Positions 1-8,498 of a stretch of DNA of 64,000 nucleotides are shown one piece after another. Origin of the DNA: CAZENU01 sp965117035 (GTDB taxonomy: Bacteria > Chloroflexota > Dehalococcoidia > Lucifugimonadales > CAZENU01); contig OZ220748.1 in the NCBI GenBank assembly GCA_965117035.1, positions 3,224,001 through 3,288,000 of the forward strand, in the 5' to 3' direction. The notes below the pieces were generated by a model. It had not been told where the DNA came from. It made no database searches and worked only from the letters and a program-made list of their open reading frames with translations. The translations under genes and the position numbers were made by a program. The first letter of the stretch is position 1. Every line of letters begins with the position of its first letter.

Positions 1-20
1 TGAAGGCCGTTTCCATCGAA

Positions 21-56
21 GGCCACCCAGGTACCTGGGTGGCCTGTCTGTTTTTC
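21..56 (+). terminator. Intrinsic terminator / possible attenuator ahead of the thiamine operon
   Basis: Positions 21-44 are a perfect 24-base palindrome (12-base arm GGCCACCCAGGT) followed by a T-rich run at 45-55 ending in TTTTT. This is a classical rho-independent terminator. It lies only 22 bases before the first gene of a thiamine operon, so it could be the expression platform of a TPP riboswitch whose aptamer is outside the window, or simply the terminator of the gene before. The 20 bases in front are too few to tell. Confidence 0.7.
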
Positions 57-77
57 AGGAAGTGAGGCGGCTGCAAA

Positions 78-1571
78 ATGATCGATAGTGGACTTGCCAT
101 CGCGATCGCGTTGGTTACGGCGGCGGTGTTCGTCGCCGCCGGCGTGCTGAACGCCAGGCGACACCGGCTGAACATCGAGGAGTACCTTGTCGCCCGCAAG
201 AGCGCCCGAGCGTCGATTGCCACCGCGACCCTTGTCGCCTCGGTCATCGGCGCCTGGATACTGTTCAGCCCAGCCGAGGCGGGCACCTGGGCGGGCATCA
301 TCGCGCTGATAGGGTACGGGATCGGGCAGGCGGCGCCACTCGTCGCCTTCGTCCTCGTGGGCCCGCGCATGCGGCAGCTCATGCCGCAGGGCCACTCGCT
401 GACCGAGTACGTCTGGCACCGGTACGGCCCGGCGATGTACTGGTTCACCCTGGCCGTCATCGTCTTCTACATGTTCATCTTCCTGTCGGCGGAGCTCACC
501 GGCATCGCGTTGGCCTTTGAGAACGTTGCCGGCACGCCGCTCGGCATCACGGCCGTGATCGTCGGCGTGCTCACCGTCGCGTACACGGCCTACGGGGGCA
601 TCCGGGCCTCGATATTCACCGACACGATCCAGTTCACCATCATCCTGCCGCTGCTGCTGCTGGCCTTCGTGGTCGCGGTCGTGGAGCTGGGTGGCTTCGG
701 CGCCGCGCTCGACCCGGTGCGCGCCGACAACCCGCAGCTCCTGCAGCTCGACTTTCGCCCGGGCGCGGAGTTCGGCCTCACGCTGATCGTGGCGATCCTC
801 GCCGCGAACATGTTCCACCAGGGGTTCTGGCAGCGAGTGTACGCGGCCGAGGACGACCGGGCCATGCGAAAGGGCTTCGCGGTGGCCGGAGCGGCGGTCA
901 TTCCGATGATCGTGCTCGCGGGCTTCCTCGGGATCATGGCGGTCGGCAAGGGGCTGGTGAACGACGACGCGCCTGCCTCGGTCGCGCTGTTCACGCTGGT
1001 GCAGGAGGTCATGCCGACCTGGGCGGTCGTCGGTGTGCTGCTGCTCGCGCTGGTGCTGGTCATGAGCAGCATGGACACGCTGCTGAACGGCATCGCCAGC
1101 GCGGTGACGAGCGACCTGGCGCGGTTCAAGCCCGACTTCTCCGGCGCCGTCCTGCTCAGGTCGTCGCGGTGGATCACGATCATCCTGGTCGTTCCTGCCA
1201 TAGCCATCGCGTCGCAGGGCTACAGCGTCCTGTACCTGTTCCTGATAGCGGACATGGTGTGCGCCGCGGCCGTATTCCCGGTCTTCTGGGGCCTGTACTC
1301 GGAGCGATTCGACGGGAAGGCGGCCCTGGCCAGCAGCGTGGTCGGGCTCGTCGTGGGCACGCTGTTCTTCCCGACCCCGGAGGCGCCGTACGCCACTGGA
1401 TGGATCATCGACATAGACTGGGCGACCCAGCTGCTGGTGAGCTTCGGCCTGGCGCTTGGCGCCTCCACGCTGATGAGCCTGGCGCTGACCGTCCTGTCCA
1501 GGCAGATGAAGGCGTCGCAGGTGTACGACTACCTGCAGCTGAGGGACCGCGTGCGCCTGATCCCGGAATAG
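78..1571 (+). CDS. Sodium:solute symporter (SSS) family transporter, probably for a thiamine precursor
   Basis: A 497-residue integral membrane protein with about 13 hydrophobic segments and the SSS-family pattern: an N-terminal NIEEYLVA stretch after TM1, a GYGIGQAAP loop, AYGGIRASIFTDTIQF in the middle, and MSSMDTLLN with the serine residues typical of sodium-site helices. The ATG at 78 follows a GAGG box at about ten bases. It is the first gene of a tight run of thiamine biosynthesis genes (thiD begins 20 bases after its stop), so I infer import of a thiamine precursor such as the hydroxymethylpyrimidine. SSS proteins also carry sugars, amino acids, urea and carboxylates, so substrate rests on context alone. 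Confidence 0.85.
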   Translation: MIDSGLAIAIALVTAAVFVAAGVLNARRHRLNIEEYLVARKSARASIATATLVASVIGAWILFSPAEAGTWAGIIALIGYGIGQAAPLVAFVLVGPRMRQLMPQGHSLTEYVWHRYGPAMYWFTLAVIVFYMFIFLSAELTGIALAFENVAGTPLGITAVIVGVLTVAYTAYGGIRASIFTDTIQFTIILPLLLLAFVVAVVELGGFGAALDPVRADNPQLLQLDFRPGAEFGLTLIVAILAANMFHQGFWQRVYAAEDDRAMRKGFAVAGAAVIPMIVLAGFLGIMAVGKGLVNDDAPASVALFTLVQEVMPTWAVVGVLLLALVLVMSSMDTLLNGIASAVTSDLARFKPDFSGAVLLRSSRWITIILVVPAIAIASQGYSVLYLFLIADMVCAAAVFPVFWGLYSERFDGKAALASSVVGLVVGTLFFPTPEAPYATGWIIDIDWATQLLVSFGLALGASTLMSLALTVLSRQMKASQVYDYLQLRDRVRLIPE

Positions 1572-1590
1572 GCGCGGCGAGGACACCACG

Positions 1591-2436
1591 GTGAAGGTGG
1601 TCATCACCATAGCGGGCTCGGACTCCGGCGGGGGAGCGGGGATACAGGCCGACCTGCGCTCGATCTCGGCCAACGGCGGCTTCGGCGGTTCGGTGGTCAC
1701 GGCCGTGACGGCCCAGAACACCGCGGCGGTCACCATGGCCGAGGAGCTGTCCATCCCGCTGATCGAGGCGCAGTTCGATGCCGTCTTCAGCGACCTGCCC
1801 GTGGCCGCGGTCAAGACCGGCATGCTGGCCGGCAGCGGCGTGATAGAGACGGTCGCCGCCGCGCTGCGCAAGTACCGGCCGCCCTTCTTCGTGCTGGACC
1901 CGGTCATGGTGTCCAAGTCGGGCTACCGCCTGCTGGAAGACGAGGCCAGGGGCGCGCTCCGGGAGGAGCTCTTTCCCCTGGCGACGGTAATCACGCCCAA
2001 CGTGCACGAGGCGGAGGCGCTGACAGGGCGAGAGGTGCGCTCCCTCGCGGACGCCAAGGACGCCGGCCGGGAGCTCTTGGAGGACGGCCCCGGCGCCGTG
2101 CTGGTCAAGGGCGGGCACCTGCTCACGGAGCGCGCGACGGACGTCCTGGTCACGCGGGATGGCGTGGAGGCGTTTCCGGGCGAGTGGATCGACACAGCGC
2201 ACACCCACGGCACCGGCTGCACCTACTCCGCCGCCATCGCGACGCACCTGGCGCGCGGCCTCTCACTGAGCGACGCGGTCGGCGTCTCCAAGGCCTACGT
2301 CACGGAGGCCATCCGCAACGGCATCGCGATCGGGCAGGGGTCCGGGCCCACCGACCACTTCTTCTACCTGCGCCACGGCGACACGTCGGCCTGGGCCCGT
2401 GACCTCAGGCTGCGGGAATCGGGAGGGGAGTCGTGA
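1591..2436 (+). CDS. thiD: Hydroxymethylpyrimidine/phosphomethylpyrimidine kinase ThiD
   Basis: A 281-residue ribokinase-fold enzyme that phosphorylates HMP and HMP-P to HMP-PP, the pyrimidine half of thiamine. The N-terminus IAGSDSGGGAGIQAD is the family signature, KTGML follows near residue 75, DPVMVSKSG near 103, and the catalytic/anion-hole region THGTGCTYSAA near 208. Length is normal for ThiD (about 260-280). It starts with GTG at 1591 and its stop overlaps the GTG of thiE (GTGA, 2433-2436), so the two are translationally coupled. No fusion to ThiE or TenA is present; those are separate downstream genes. Confidence 0.95.
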   Translation: MKVVITIAGSDSGGGAGIQADLRSISANGGFGGSVVTAVTAQNTAAVTMAEELSIPLIEAQFDAVFSDLPVAAVKTGMLAGSGVIETVAAALRKYRPPFFVLDPVMVSKSGYRLLEDEARGALREELFPLATVITPNVHEAEALTGREVRSLADAKDAGRELLEDGPGAVLVKGGHLLTERATDVLVTRDGVEAFPGEWIDTAHTHGTGCTYSAAIATHLARGLSLSDAVGVSKAYVTEAIRNGIAIGQGSGPTDHFFYLRHGDTSAWARDLRLRESGGES

Positions 2437-3092
2437 AGCCCTCCCTGGGACGCCTGCACGTCATCACCGACGAGGTCGTCCAGTCGCGCCATACGCACGC
2501 GGAGCTGGCCGCGCTGACGGTGGACGGCGGTGCGGACGTGATCCAGTTCCGCGAGAAGCGTCCGTTGACCACGCGGGAGCTCATCGCGTCGGCGTCCGCG
2601 GTCGCGGAAGTGTGCGGCGGCGCCGGGGCGCTGCTGGTTGTGGACGACCGCGTGGACGTTGCGGCGGCGGTCGGGGCGCCGGCGGTCCACCTCGGCAGGC
2701 ACGATCTGCCCGCCCAGGTCGCGCGCGACCTGCTGGGTCCGGACGCGGTGATAGGCGGCACGGCCAACGACCTCGAGGAAGCGCTGGAGGTGTCTGACAC
2801 GCCCGTGGACTACCTGGGCGTGGGCCCGGTATTCGGGACGGCCTCCAAGGCGAACCCGGCCCCCACGATGGGCCTCGAGCTGCTGGGGCGCATCGTGGAG
2901 AGCTGCGATCAGCCTGTCATAGCCATCGGCGGCATCACGCCGGAGAGCGTGGCCGACGTGCTGGCGACCGGCGCGCACGGCGTCGCCGTGCTCTCGGGTG
3001 TCGTCGGACAGCCCAACCCAACGGCCGCGGCCCATGCGTATCGGGAAGCCATCGACAGCGTACTGGTCTCCGCGCCAGCCCATCCGCGATGA
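2433..3092 (+). CDS. thiE: Thiamine-phosphate synthase ThiE
   Basis: A 219-residue TIM-barrel enzyme that joins HMP-PP and thiazole phosphate to give thiamine phosphate. Diagnostic motifs are IQFREK (pyrophosphate-side arginine/lysine), VVDDRVDVA, VHLGRHDLP, YLGVGPVFGTASK and the phosphate-binding AIGGITPE. All key residues seen in canonical ThiE are present, unlike the second paralogue at 5956. It starts with GTG inside the thiD stop, and its own stop overlaps the ATG of thiO (ATGA). Confidence 0.93.
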   Translation: MKPSLGRLHVITDEVVQSRHTHAELAALTVDGGADVIQFREKRPLTTRELIASASAVAEVCGGAGALLVVDDRVDVAAAVGAPAVHLGRHDLPAQVARDLLGPDAVIGGTANDLEEALEVSDTPVDYLGVGPVFGTASKANPAPTMGLELLGRIVESCDQPVIAIGGITPESVADVLATGAHGVAVLSGVVGQPNPTAAAHAYREAIDSVLVSAPAHPR

Positions 3093-4231
3093 ACGAGCAG
3101 ATGCCGCACAGAGCCGAGGTGGTCGTCGTCGGCGCGGGCGCGATAGGCCTGGCCATCGCGTTCGAGCTGATCCGGCGCGACAAGTCGGTGCTGGTGCTTG
3201 AGCGGGACCGCGTCGGCGCCGGCGCCTCCGGTGTCTCGGCTGGAATGCTGGCGCCGGTCTCGGAGGCGAAGGCGGAGGAGCCGGAGATAGTCGAGCTGGC
3301 CCTGGAGAGCCACCGGCGATACCCGGAGTTCGTACAGGCCGTCGAGTCCGCCTCCGGGCTGTCGTGCGGGTTCCGGCAGGAGGGGACGCTGGTGGTCGCA
3401 CTCGGCCGCGACGACGAGGAGGAGCTGGAGCACCTTCGCGAGGCCCAGCAGTCGCGCGGCCTCCGCTCCATACCGCTCACGGCCGACGAGGTCTTCGAGC
3501 GGGAGCCGCACCTGAGCGGCTGGGTCACCGGAGGTCTGCTGGCGGCGGAAGACTACCAGGTCGACCCGCGGCTGCTGCTCGAGGCGCTGGCCACGGCGGT
3601 CAGGAACGGCGGCGGGCGCATCGAGGAAGGGGCGCGGGTGGACGCGCTCGAGGTCTCGGGCAACCGCCTCCGAAGAGTGTCGGGACGGCAGGAAGGCCGC
3701 GAGTTCGCCGTCGACTGCGACGCGGCGGTGGTCGCCGCCGGAGCGTGGAGCGGCACGACCATCGAATCGCCGGTGAGCGACTACGGCGTCCGGCCCGTCA
3801 AGGGGCAGATCGCCAGGCTTCGGGGTCCGCGCCTCGTGCGGCACGTGCTTCGCACCCCCGACGTGTACCTCGTTGGCCGCGGCGACGGCGAGTTGGTGGT
3901 CGGTGCTACCATGGAGGAACTGGGCTTCGACTCGACTCCGACGGCGGGGGCGGCGATGGACCTGCTGAGGAAGGCCTGGCACGTTCTTCCGGCGATCTAC
4001 GATTGCGCTCTTGCCGAGTTCAGCGTCGGATTTCGACCCGCGGCGCGGGACCACCTGCCCCTGGTCGGCGAGACCGAGGTGGAGGGCGTGTTCGTGGCGA
4101 CCGGTCACTACCGGCACGGGATTCTGCTGACTCCCGTGACGGCATTGCTGATGGCGGACGTGATAGCCAACGGCCGGGAACCGTCGCTGCTGGCCCCGTT
4201 CGAGCCGCGGCGTCTCCTGGTCAGTTCCTGA
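3089..4231 (+). CDS. thiO: Glycine oxidase ThiO
   Basis: A 380-residue FAD-dependent oxidase of the DAO/GOX family. It begins with a dinucleotide-binding GAGAIGLAIAFELIRR motif near residue 14, followed by GASGVSAGMLAP, and has the C-terminal ATGHYRHGILLTP motif typical of glycine oxidases. In thiamine synthesis ThiO makes the iminoglycine for the thiazole with O2 as oxidant, so this is the aerobic route (the alternative is radical-SAM ThiH). It overlaps thiE by four bases and is followed after 16 bases by thiS, as expected for a thiazole module. Confidence 0.93.
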   Translation: MNEQMPHRAEVVVVGAGAIGLAIAFELIRRDKSVLVLERDRVGAGASGVSAGMLAPVSEAKAEEPEIVELALESHRRYPEFVQAVESASGLSCGFRQEGTLVVALGRDDEEELEHLREAQQSRGLRSIPLTADEVFEREPHLSGWVTGGLLAAEDYQVDPRLLLEALATAVRNGGGRIEEGARVDALEVSGNRLRRVSGRQEGREFAVDCDAAVVAAGAWSGTTIESPVSDYGVRPVKGQIARLRGPRLVRHVLRTPDVYLVGRGDGELVVGATMEELGFDSTPTAGAAMDLLRKAWHVLPAIYDCALAEFSVGFRPAARDHLPLVGETEVEGVFVATGHYRHGILLTPVTALLMADVIANGREPSLLAPFEPRRLLVSS

Positions 4232-4247
4232 CAGGGGGAGAGGACTG

Positions 4248-4472
4248 GTGAGCGGAGCGGCCGAGGAGACGATCACGGTCAACGGCGAAGAGCGGCCGAT
4301 GCCCGGCGACGGCGCGATTCCAGCCCTGCTGGCGGCGTTCGACGTCGATCCGGGGGAGAGAGGAGTCGCAGTCGCCATCAACGGGGAGGTCGTACCCCGG
4401 CAGGAATGGAATACCAGGAGCCTGAACGCCGGAGACCGGGTGGAGTTGGTCAGGGCGGTGCAAGGAGGCTGA
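4248..4472 (+). CDS. thiS: Sulfur carrier protein ThiS
   Basis: A 74-residue ubiquitin-like sulfur carrier, starting with GTG after a GGAG box. It has the expected INGEVVPR stretch, the GDRVELVRAVQGG ending and a free C-terminal Gly-Gly that is adenylated and thiocarboxylated before sulfur transfer to ThiG. The N-terminus is about eight residues longer than usual for ThiS; a later start cannot be excluded. No ThiF-type adenylating enzyme lies in this operon, so activation must come from elsewhere in the genome (for example a MoeB/ThiF homologue). Confidence 0.92.
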   Translation: MSGAAEETITVNGEERPMPGDGAIPALLAAFDVDPGERGVAVAINGEVVPRQEWNTRSLNAGDRVELVRAVQGG

Positions 4473-4473
4473 G

Positions 4474-5289
4474 GTGAACAACGGCACGGAACCGAAGGAC
4501 GAGTGGTCGCTGGCGGGGCTCACCCTGGGCTCCCGTCTCCTGTTGGGCACGGCCAGCTATCCGAGTCGACAGGCGCTGCTTGACTCGCTGGACGCGTCGG
4601 GCACGGGACTGGTGACCGTATCCCTGCGCAGGGTGGGGGTCGACGCGAGCCATGAGAACCTGTATCGCGTGCTGGCTGAGCGCAATCTGAGGATATTGCC
4701 GAACACGGCCGGCTGCTTCACGGCCAGGGATGCGGTGCTCACGGCCGAGCTGGCGCGGGAGGCCCTGGGCACCTCCATCGTCAAGCTGGAGGTGATCGCC
4801 GACGAGGAGACGCTACTGCCGGACGGCGAGAACCTGCTCGCGGCCGCGAAGACGCTGGTGGACAAAGGGTTCTCAGTCCTCCCGTACACGAACGACGACC
4901 CGGTCCTGGCCCAGAAGCTGGAGGACGTCGGCTGCTCAGCGGTCATGCCCCTCGGTGCTCCGATCGGCTCCGGGCTCGGCATCCGCAACCCGCACAACCT
5001 GCAGCTCATCAAGGCCCGCGCGCAGGTCCCGGTGATCGTCGACGCGGGCGTCGGCACCGCCTCGGACGTCGCGGTGGCCTTCGAGCTCGGATGCGACGCT
5101 GTGCTGTTGGACAGCGCGATAGGGCGCTCGCAGAATCCGGTGAGCATGGCACGTGCCATGAGACATGCCGCGGTCGCCGGCCGGCAGGCATTCCTGGCAG
5201 GCCGGATGCCGCGCAAGTTCTACGCGGATGCCACGAGCCCGATGAGCGGACGCGTGGAGGCCGTGCCTCCCGCCAGGGGCACGCAGTGA
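4474..5289 (+). CDS. thiG: Thiazole synthase ThiG
   Basis: A 271-residue TIM-barrel that condenses deoxyxylulose 5-phosphate, iminoglycine and ThiS thiocarboxylate into the thiazole phosphate. Motifs: GSRLLLGTASYPS near the start, TAGC near residue 80, the Schiff-base lysine in IVKLEVI, VMPLGAPIGSGLGI, and the phosphate site VDAGVGTASD. It begins with GTG two bases after the thiS stop, and its stop overlaps the GTG of tenA. Length matches the family (about 255-270). Confidence 0.95.
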   Translation: MNNGTEPKDEWSLAGLTLGSRLLLGTASYPSRQALLDSLDASGTGLVTVSLRRVGVDASHENLYRVLAERNLRILPNTAGCFTARDAVLTAELAREALGTSIVKLEVIADEETLLPDGENLLAAAKTLVDKGFSVLPYTNDDPVLAQKLEDVGCSAVMPLGAPIGSGLGIRNPHNLQLIKARAQVPVIVDAGVGTASDVAVAFELGCDAVLLDSAIGRSQNPVSMARAMRHAAVAGRQAFLAGRMPRKFYADATSPMSGRVEAVPPARGTQ

Positions 5290-5909
5290 CGAGGCTGTCG
5301 CAGCAGCTCTGGGACGGGTCCATCGAGATCGCCGGGAGTTGCCTGCGCCACCCGTTCGTCAGGGGACTGGCCGACGGCACGCTGCCTCCGCAACGGTACG
5401 CGAAGTTCATCGCGCAGGACGCGTTCTTCCTCGACGTGTTCGCCAGGGCGTACGCCGCGGGGGTCTTCCGGGCTCCCGACCGCGAGGGCAGGCGCGTCTG
5501 GCACGAGCTCCAGGGCGGCGTCTTCGAAGAGCTGAAACTGCACGCGGCCGCGTCCGAGGATCTGGGCATCGACCTGGCGCAGGTGACGCCGCTCCAGGCC
5601 ACCCGCGCCTATACGGAGTTCCTGCTGGCCAACGCCTTCGGCGGCACCCTGGGCGAGCTGGTCGCGTCGATGGCGCCCTGCATGCGGCTGTACTACTACC
5701 TGGGATCGTGCCTGGCCGACGAGGGCCGAGCCCCACACGCGTACACGTCGTGGATCGAGACCTATTCCGGCTCCGGGTTCGCCGAGCTCGTCGACAGCAT
5801 CGAGGGGCTGTTGGACCGCTACGGCGAGGGTACCGAACAGGAGCGGGACCGTTACCGGCAGGCGATGTTGCTGGAGCACGGGTTCTTCAGCGAGTCGTGG
5901 CGGGAGTGA
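5286..5909 (+). CDS. tenA: Aminopyrimidine aminohydrolase / thiaminase II, TenA family
   Basis: A 207-residue all-helical TenA protein that salvages thiamine breakdown products by deaminating aminomethyl-pyrimidine to HMP. Family features: QDAFFLDVFARAY early, the cysteine in APCMRLYYYLG as candidate nucleophile, and a C-terminal EHGFFSESW matching the usual glutamate-containing ending. I place the start at GTG 5286, which overlaps the thiG stop (GTGA). The open frame extends further upstream, but that part lies entirely inside thiG and is unlike TenA. Confidence 0.9.
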   Translation: MTRLSQQLWDGSIEIAGSCLRHPFVRGLADGTLPPQRYAKFIAQDAFFLDVFARAYAAGVFRAPDREGRRVWHELQGGVFEELKLHAAASEDLGIDLAQVTPLQATRAYTEFLLANAFGGTLGELVASMAPCMRLYYYLGSCLADEGRAPHAYTSWIETYSGSGFAELVDSIEGLLDRYGEGTEQERDRYRQAMLLEHGFFSESWRE

Positions 5910-5955
5910 GTCCGCGCGGCGCCGGCCCTGACAGGCCCGCTATGGGGACCCGTTC

Positions 5956-6549
5956 GTGATTCCCCGGCTGATGCTTGTGACCGACAGCCACGTCGTGGGT
6001 CGCCGGGACCTGGCGCGGATCGTGGCAGCGGCCGTGGCGGGCGGCGTGGACGCCGTCCAGGTGCGCGAAAAGGACCTTCCCGACGACGATTTGGCGGCGC
6101 TGGTCGAGCAGGTGCAGGGGGCCGTCGATGGGAGGGCAACGGTACTGGTCAACGGCAGGCCACGGGTCGCGGAGCTCCTGGGCGCCGGGCTGCACCTGCC
6201 CGCGGACGCGCCGGCTCCAACGGAACGCGGCTGGCCGCTCTGGGGGCGCTCCGTGCACGCGCCGGAGGAGGCGAGGCGCCGTGCGGCGGAGTCGCCCGAC
6301 TACCTGCTGGTCGGGCCCGTATATCCGACAAACTCCAAGCCGGGACACCCGGGAGGCGGACTCAGCCTTGTCGAGGCCACGGCCCAGGCGACAGCGCCGG
6401 TCCCGCTGCTGGCGATAGGCGGCATCGATGCGACGAACGCCCCTGCAGCCATCGACGCCGGCGCTGCCGGCGTCGCGGTGCGCGGGGCCATCCTGTCGGC
6501 GGCCGACCCTGAGCGGGCTGCGCGGTCTGTCCTGGCGGCGATGAAATAG
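5956..6549 (+). CDS. tenI: ThiE/TenI-family protein, probably thiazole tautomerase TenI
   Basis: A 197-residue TIM-barrel paralogue of ThiE. It keeps VQVREKDLP, LVGPVYPTNSK and LAIGGID, but the ThiE segment with consecutive acidic residues and arginine (VDDRVD in the copy at 2433) reads VLVNGRPRV here. That divergence, the short length and a position directly after tenA, as in the tenA-tenI pair of Bacillus, favour TenI, the tautomerase acting on the ThiG product. A second thiamine-phosphate synthase is the alternative. GTG start 46 bases after tenA; last gene of the operon. Confidence 0.75.
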   Translation: MIPRLMLVTDSHVVGRRDLARIVAAAVAGGVDAVQVREKDLPDDDLAALVEQVQGAVDGRATVLVNGRPRVAELLGAGLHLPADAPAPTERGWPLWGRSVHAPEEARRRAAESPDYLLVGPVYPTNSKPGHPGGGLSLVEATAQATAPVPLLAIGGIDATNAPAAIDAGAAGVAVRGAILSAADPERAARSVLAAMK

Positions 6550-6590
6550 GGCGCGGTCGGCGGGGCGCCTCGCCGACCGGGTGCGCTCCG

Positions 6591-7874
6591 CTACTCGTAC
6601 CAGCCCGACGCGAAGATCAGCCCGTCGTGCCGGACCGCCCAGGTGTGCTTCTGCCGGTCGTCGCCCGTGTCCGGGTTCAGCAGCACGTAGTCGACCCAGC
6701 GTCCCTCCTCGGTCGCGCCCAGCAAATCGTCGCCGTAGAAGTACCCTGTGGCGTCGACACGGAGGCTCGGGTCACGGCCGAGGAAGATCGGGTTGTGGTG
6801 GGCTATCGTGTAGCCGTTCGCGTCGACGATGAAGACGTACCACGGGCCGTCCACGCTCTCCTTGGAGGTGTAGTAGGCGACCGCGGCCTCCAGTCCCACC
6901 GCGTCGTACAGGTTCAGCGCCTGCTCCACGAAGCTCCTGGTGTAGGCGGGAGCGTCGGACTTGCGGGGCCCAGGCTCGTACCAACCCGAGCCGAAGACGA
7001 GCCCGTCGTGCTTCACCATCCAGGAGTGCTTGGTCTCGACGGCGGCGGACGACGGGTTGGTGTAGGTGTAGGAGAACCACTCGCCGTCCTCGTCAGCTAC
7101 GGCGGAGACCGCGTCGCCCGCCGGGTAGCCGTTCGGCCCCACGGCCTCCGATGCCGGACGGTCCACCAGGCCGGGGTTGGCGGCGTGGGCGCGCATCACC
7201 TGGTCCTGGTCGATTATGAACACGTACCACTGCCCATCGACGCTTTCCGTGGTGTTGTAGTAGCTCAGGGTCGCATCGAGTCCCACCGCGTCGTAGAGGT
7301 TCAGGGCCTGCCGGACAAAGCTCCGGGTGTAGGCGGGAGCGTCGGACTTGCGCGGCCCGCCTTCGTACCATCCAGTGCCGAAGACGAGCCCGTCGTGCTT
7401 CACGACCCAGGAGTGCTTGGTCTCCACGGCGCCTGACGACGGATTGGGGTAGGTGTACGAGAACCAGGCGCCGTCCTCGTCAGCGACCGCCGCGAGAGCG
7501 TCTCCCGCGGGGTAGCCGTTCGGACCGACTGCCTCCGAGACGGGGCGGTCGACGAGGCCGGGATTGGCCGCATGGGCGCGCATGACGTTGCCCTGGTCGG
7601 CAATGAACACGTACCACTGGCCGTCGATGCTCTCTTTGGTGTTGTAGTGGGCGACGGTGGCGTCCAACCCCTCGGACTCGTACCTGTCTATGGCCTCCCT
7701 GACGAGGCGCTTGGTGTACTCGTCGGGCGTCGACTTGGCGGCGACCGAGGCGGATGGGCCCGCCGGGCCGGGAGGGCCCTCAGGGCCGGGAGGCCCCGGG
7801 TCGCCCTGGCAGGCGGCAATCGCCAGGGCTAGAGCTAGGATCGGAACCGCAATAGTCACCGCGCGCATTTTCAC
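6591..7874 (-). CDS. Lipoprotein with three tandem Cache-type sensor repeats and a collagen-like linker
   Basis: A 427-residue predicted lipoprotein. The signal peptide ends in a lipobox (LAIAAC, Cys22) and is followed by a short collagen-like Gly-Pro-Pro run (residues 25-40). Then come three repeats of about 129 residues beginning at 53, 182 and 311, each with YT..FV..A...Y...G, WYVFI.D, HAANPGL or an equivalent, and a closing KH.W.V.HDGL.F.SGWYE. These look like single Cache domains, normally extracellular ligand sensors of chemoreceptors and kinases. No transmembrane or cytoplasmic signalling part follows, so it is probably an anchored extracellular binding protein. Repeats 1 and 2 are the most alike; repeat 3 is diverged (HHNPIFLGRD, YFYGDDLLGA). 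Convergent with the thiamine operon. Confidence 0.8.
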   Translation of the reverse strand: MKMRAVTIAVPILALALAIAACQGDPGPPGPEGPPGPAGPSASVAAKSTPDEYTKRLVREAIDRYESEGLDATVAHYNTKESIDGQWYVFIADQGNVMRAHAANPGLVDRPVSEAVGPNGYPAGDALAAVADEDGAWFSYTYPNPSSGAVETKHSWVVKHDGLVFGTGWYEGGPRKSDAPAYTRSFVRQALNLYDAVGLDATLSYYNTTESVDGQWYVFIIDQDQVMRAHAANPGLVDRPASEAVGPNGYPAGDAVSAVADEDGEWFSYTYTNPSSAAVETKHSWMVKHDGLVFGSGWYEPGPRKSDAPAYTRSFVEQALNLYDAVGLEAAVAYYTSKESVDGPWYVFIVDANGYTIAHHNPIFLGRDPSLRVDATGYFYGDDLLGATEEGRWVDYVLLNPDTGDDRQKHTWAVRHDGLIFASGWYE

Positions 7875-7951
7875 ACCTGATGGCCTGGGTTTTGACTGGT
7901 CGCCGGCCTGGCCGCTGGTCGGCCGATCGCCGATGGCTCGACATCCCGTAC

Positions 7952-7957
7952 ATTATA
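7952..7957 (-). promoter_or_regulatory. Possible -10 box for the Cache lipoprotein gene
   Basis: On the minus strand these bases read TATAAT, 78 bases upstream of the lipoprotein start, in otherwise GC-rich DNA. No good -35 hexamer is seen at 16-18 bases, so support is modest. The rest of 7875-8142 shows no gene. Confidence 0.35.
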
Positions 7958-8142
7958 CGATGACACGGGCCATCCACTGCCATCCGCGAAGCGTCGACGG
8001 CCGAAAACAGGAGGAGCCGGCGGTTAGCGCGTCATCTCGCCATCGACGTCAAGCGGTCCGCGGCATCGGCAAGGGTGCACGGTTCGGACGCTGTACCGAT
8101 GGGCAATATCGTCTGGGGCAGCCGTGATAGAATGACGGCCCG

Positions 8143-8325
8143 ATGAAGGTTGTCGCCGTCAGAATCGCCGCCCACGTGCTGCTGTTCGTGCTGGCAGTCG
8201 GCGTGTTCTTTCTCGGCCTTGGAGTTGGCCTGGCGCTCAACCCCGCGGTGGGCACGCTTTTGTGGATCGCCGCCGTGGGTCTGTTTGCGGTAAACGTGTT
8301 CTGGATCGTGCGGTCGCTGCTCTGA
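8143..8325 (+). CDS. Small two-helix membrane protein, function unknown
   Basis: A 60-residue protein made almost entirely of two hydrophobic segments (about residues 8-31 and 36-57), with a short basic N-terminus and one arginine near the end. No family recognised. It starts with ATG and has a TAGAAT sequence about ten bases upstream that could be a -10 box. The hydrophobic pattern suggests a real gene, but its size makes chance possible. Confidence 0.5.
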   Translation: MKVVAVRIAAHVLLFVLAVGVFFLGLGVGLALNPAVGTLLWIAAVGLFAVNVFWIVRSLL

Positions 8326-8498
8326 CGCGCCCCGCAGATCGCATTGCGTGTCTCGGGCCTGGGCCGCGACCCGGCAGCCGACGGCCCTCCGCGCTCGCCG
8401 CGGCCTATGGAGCACGGCCCTCGTAGCTGCCGAATCCGGTGCTTGCCGTATCGGCCTGCCGGTGGTACAAGGGGGCGGAGTCAACGGAGGGTGCGCCG

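Noticed and set aside
1..20. TPP riboswitch aptamer before the thiamine operon
   Set aside because: Only 20 bases precede the hairpin in this window and none of the conserved aptamer segments is visible; left as a possibility upstream.
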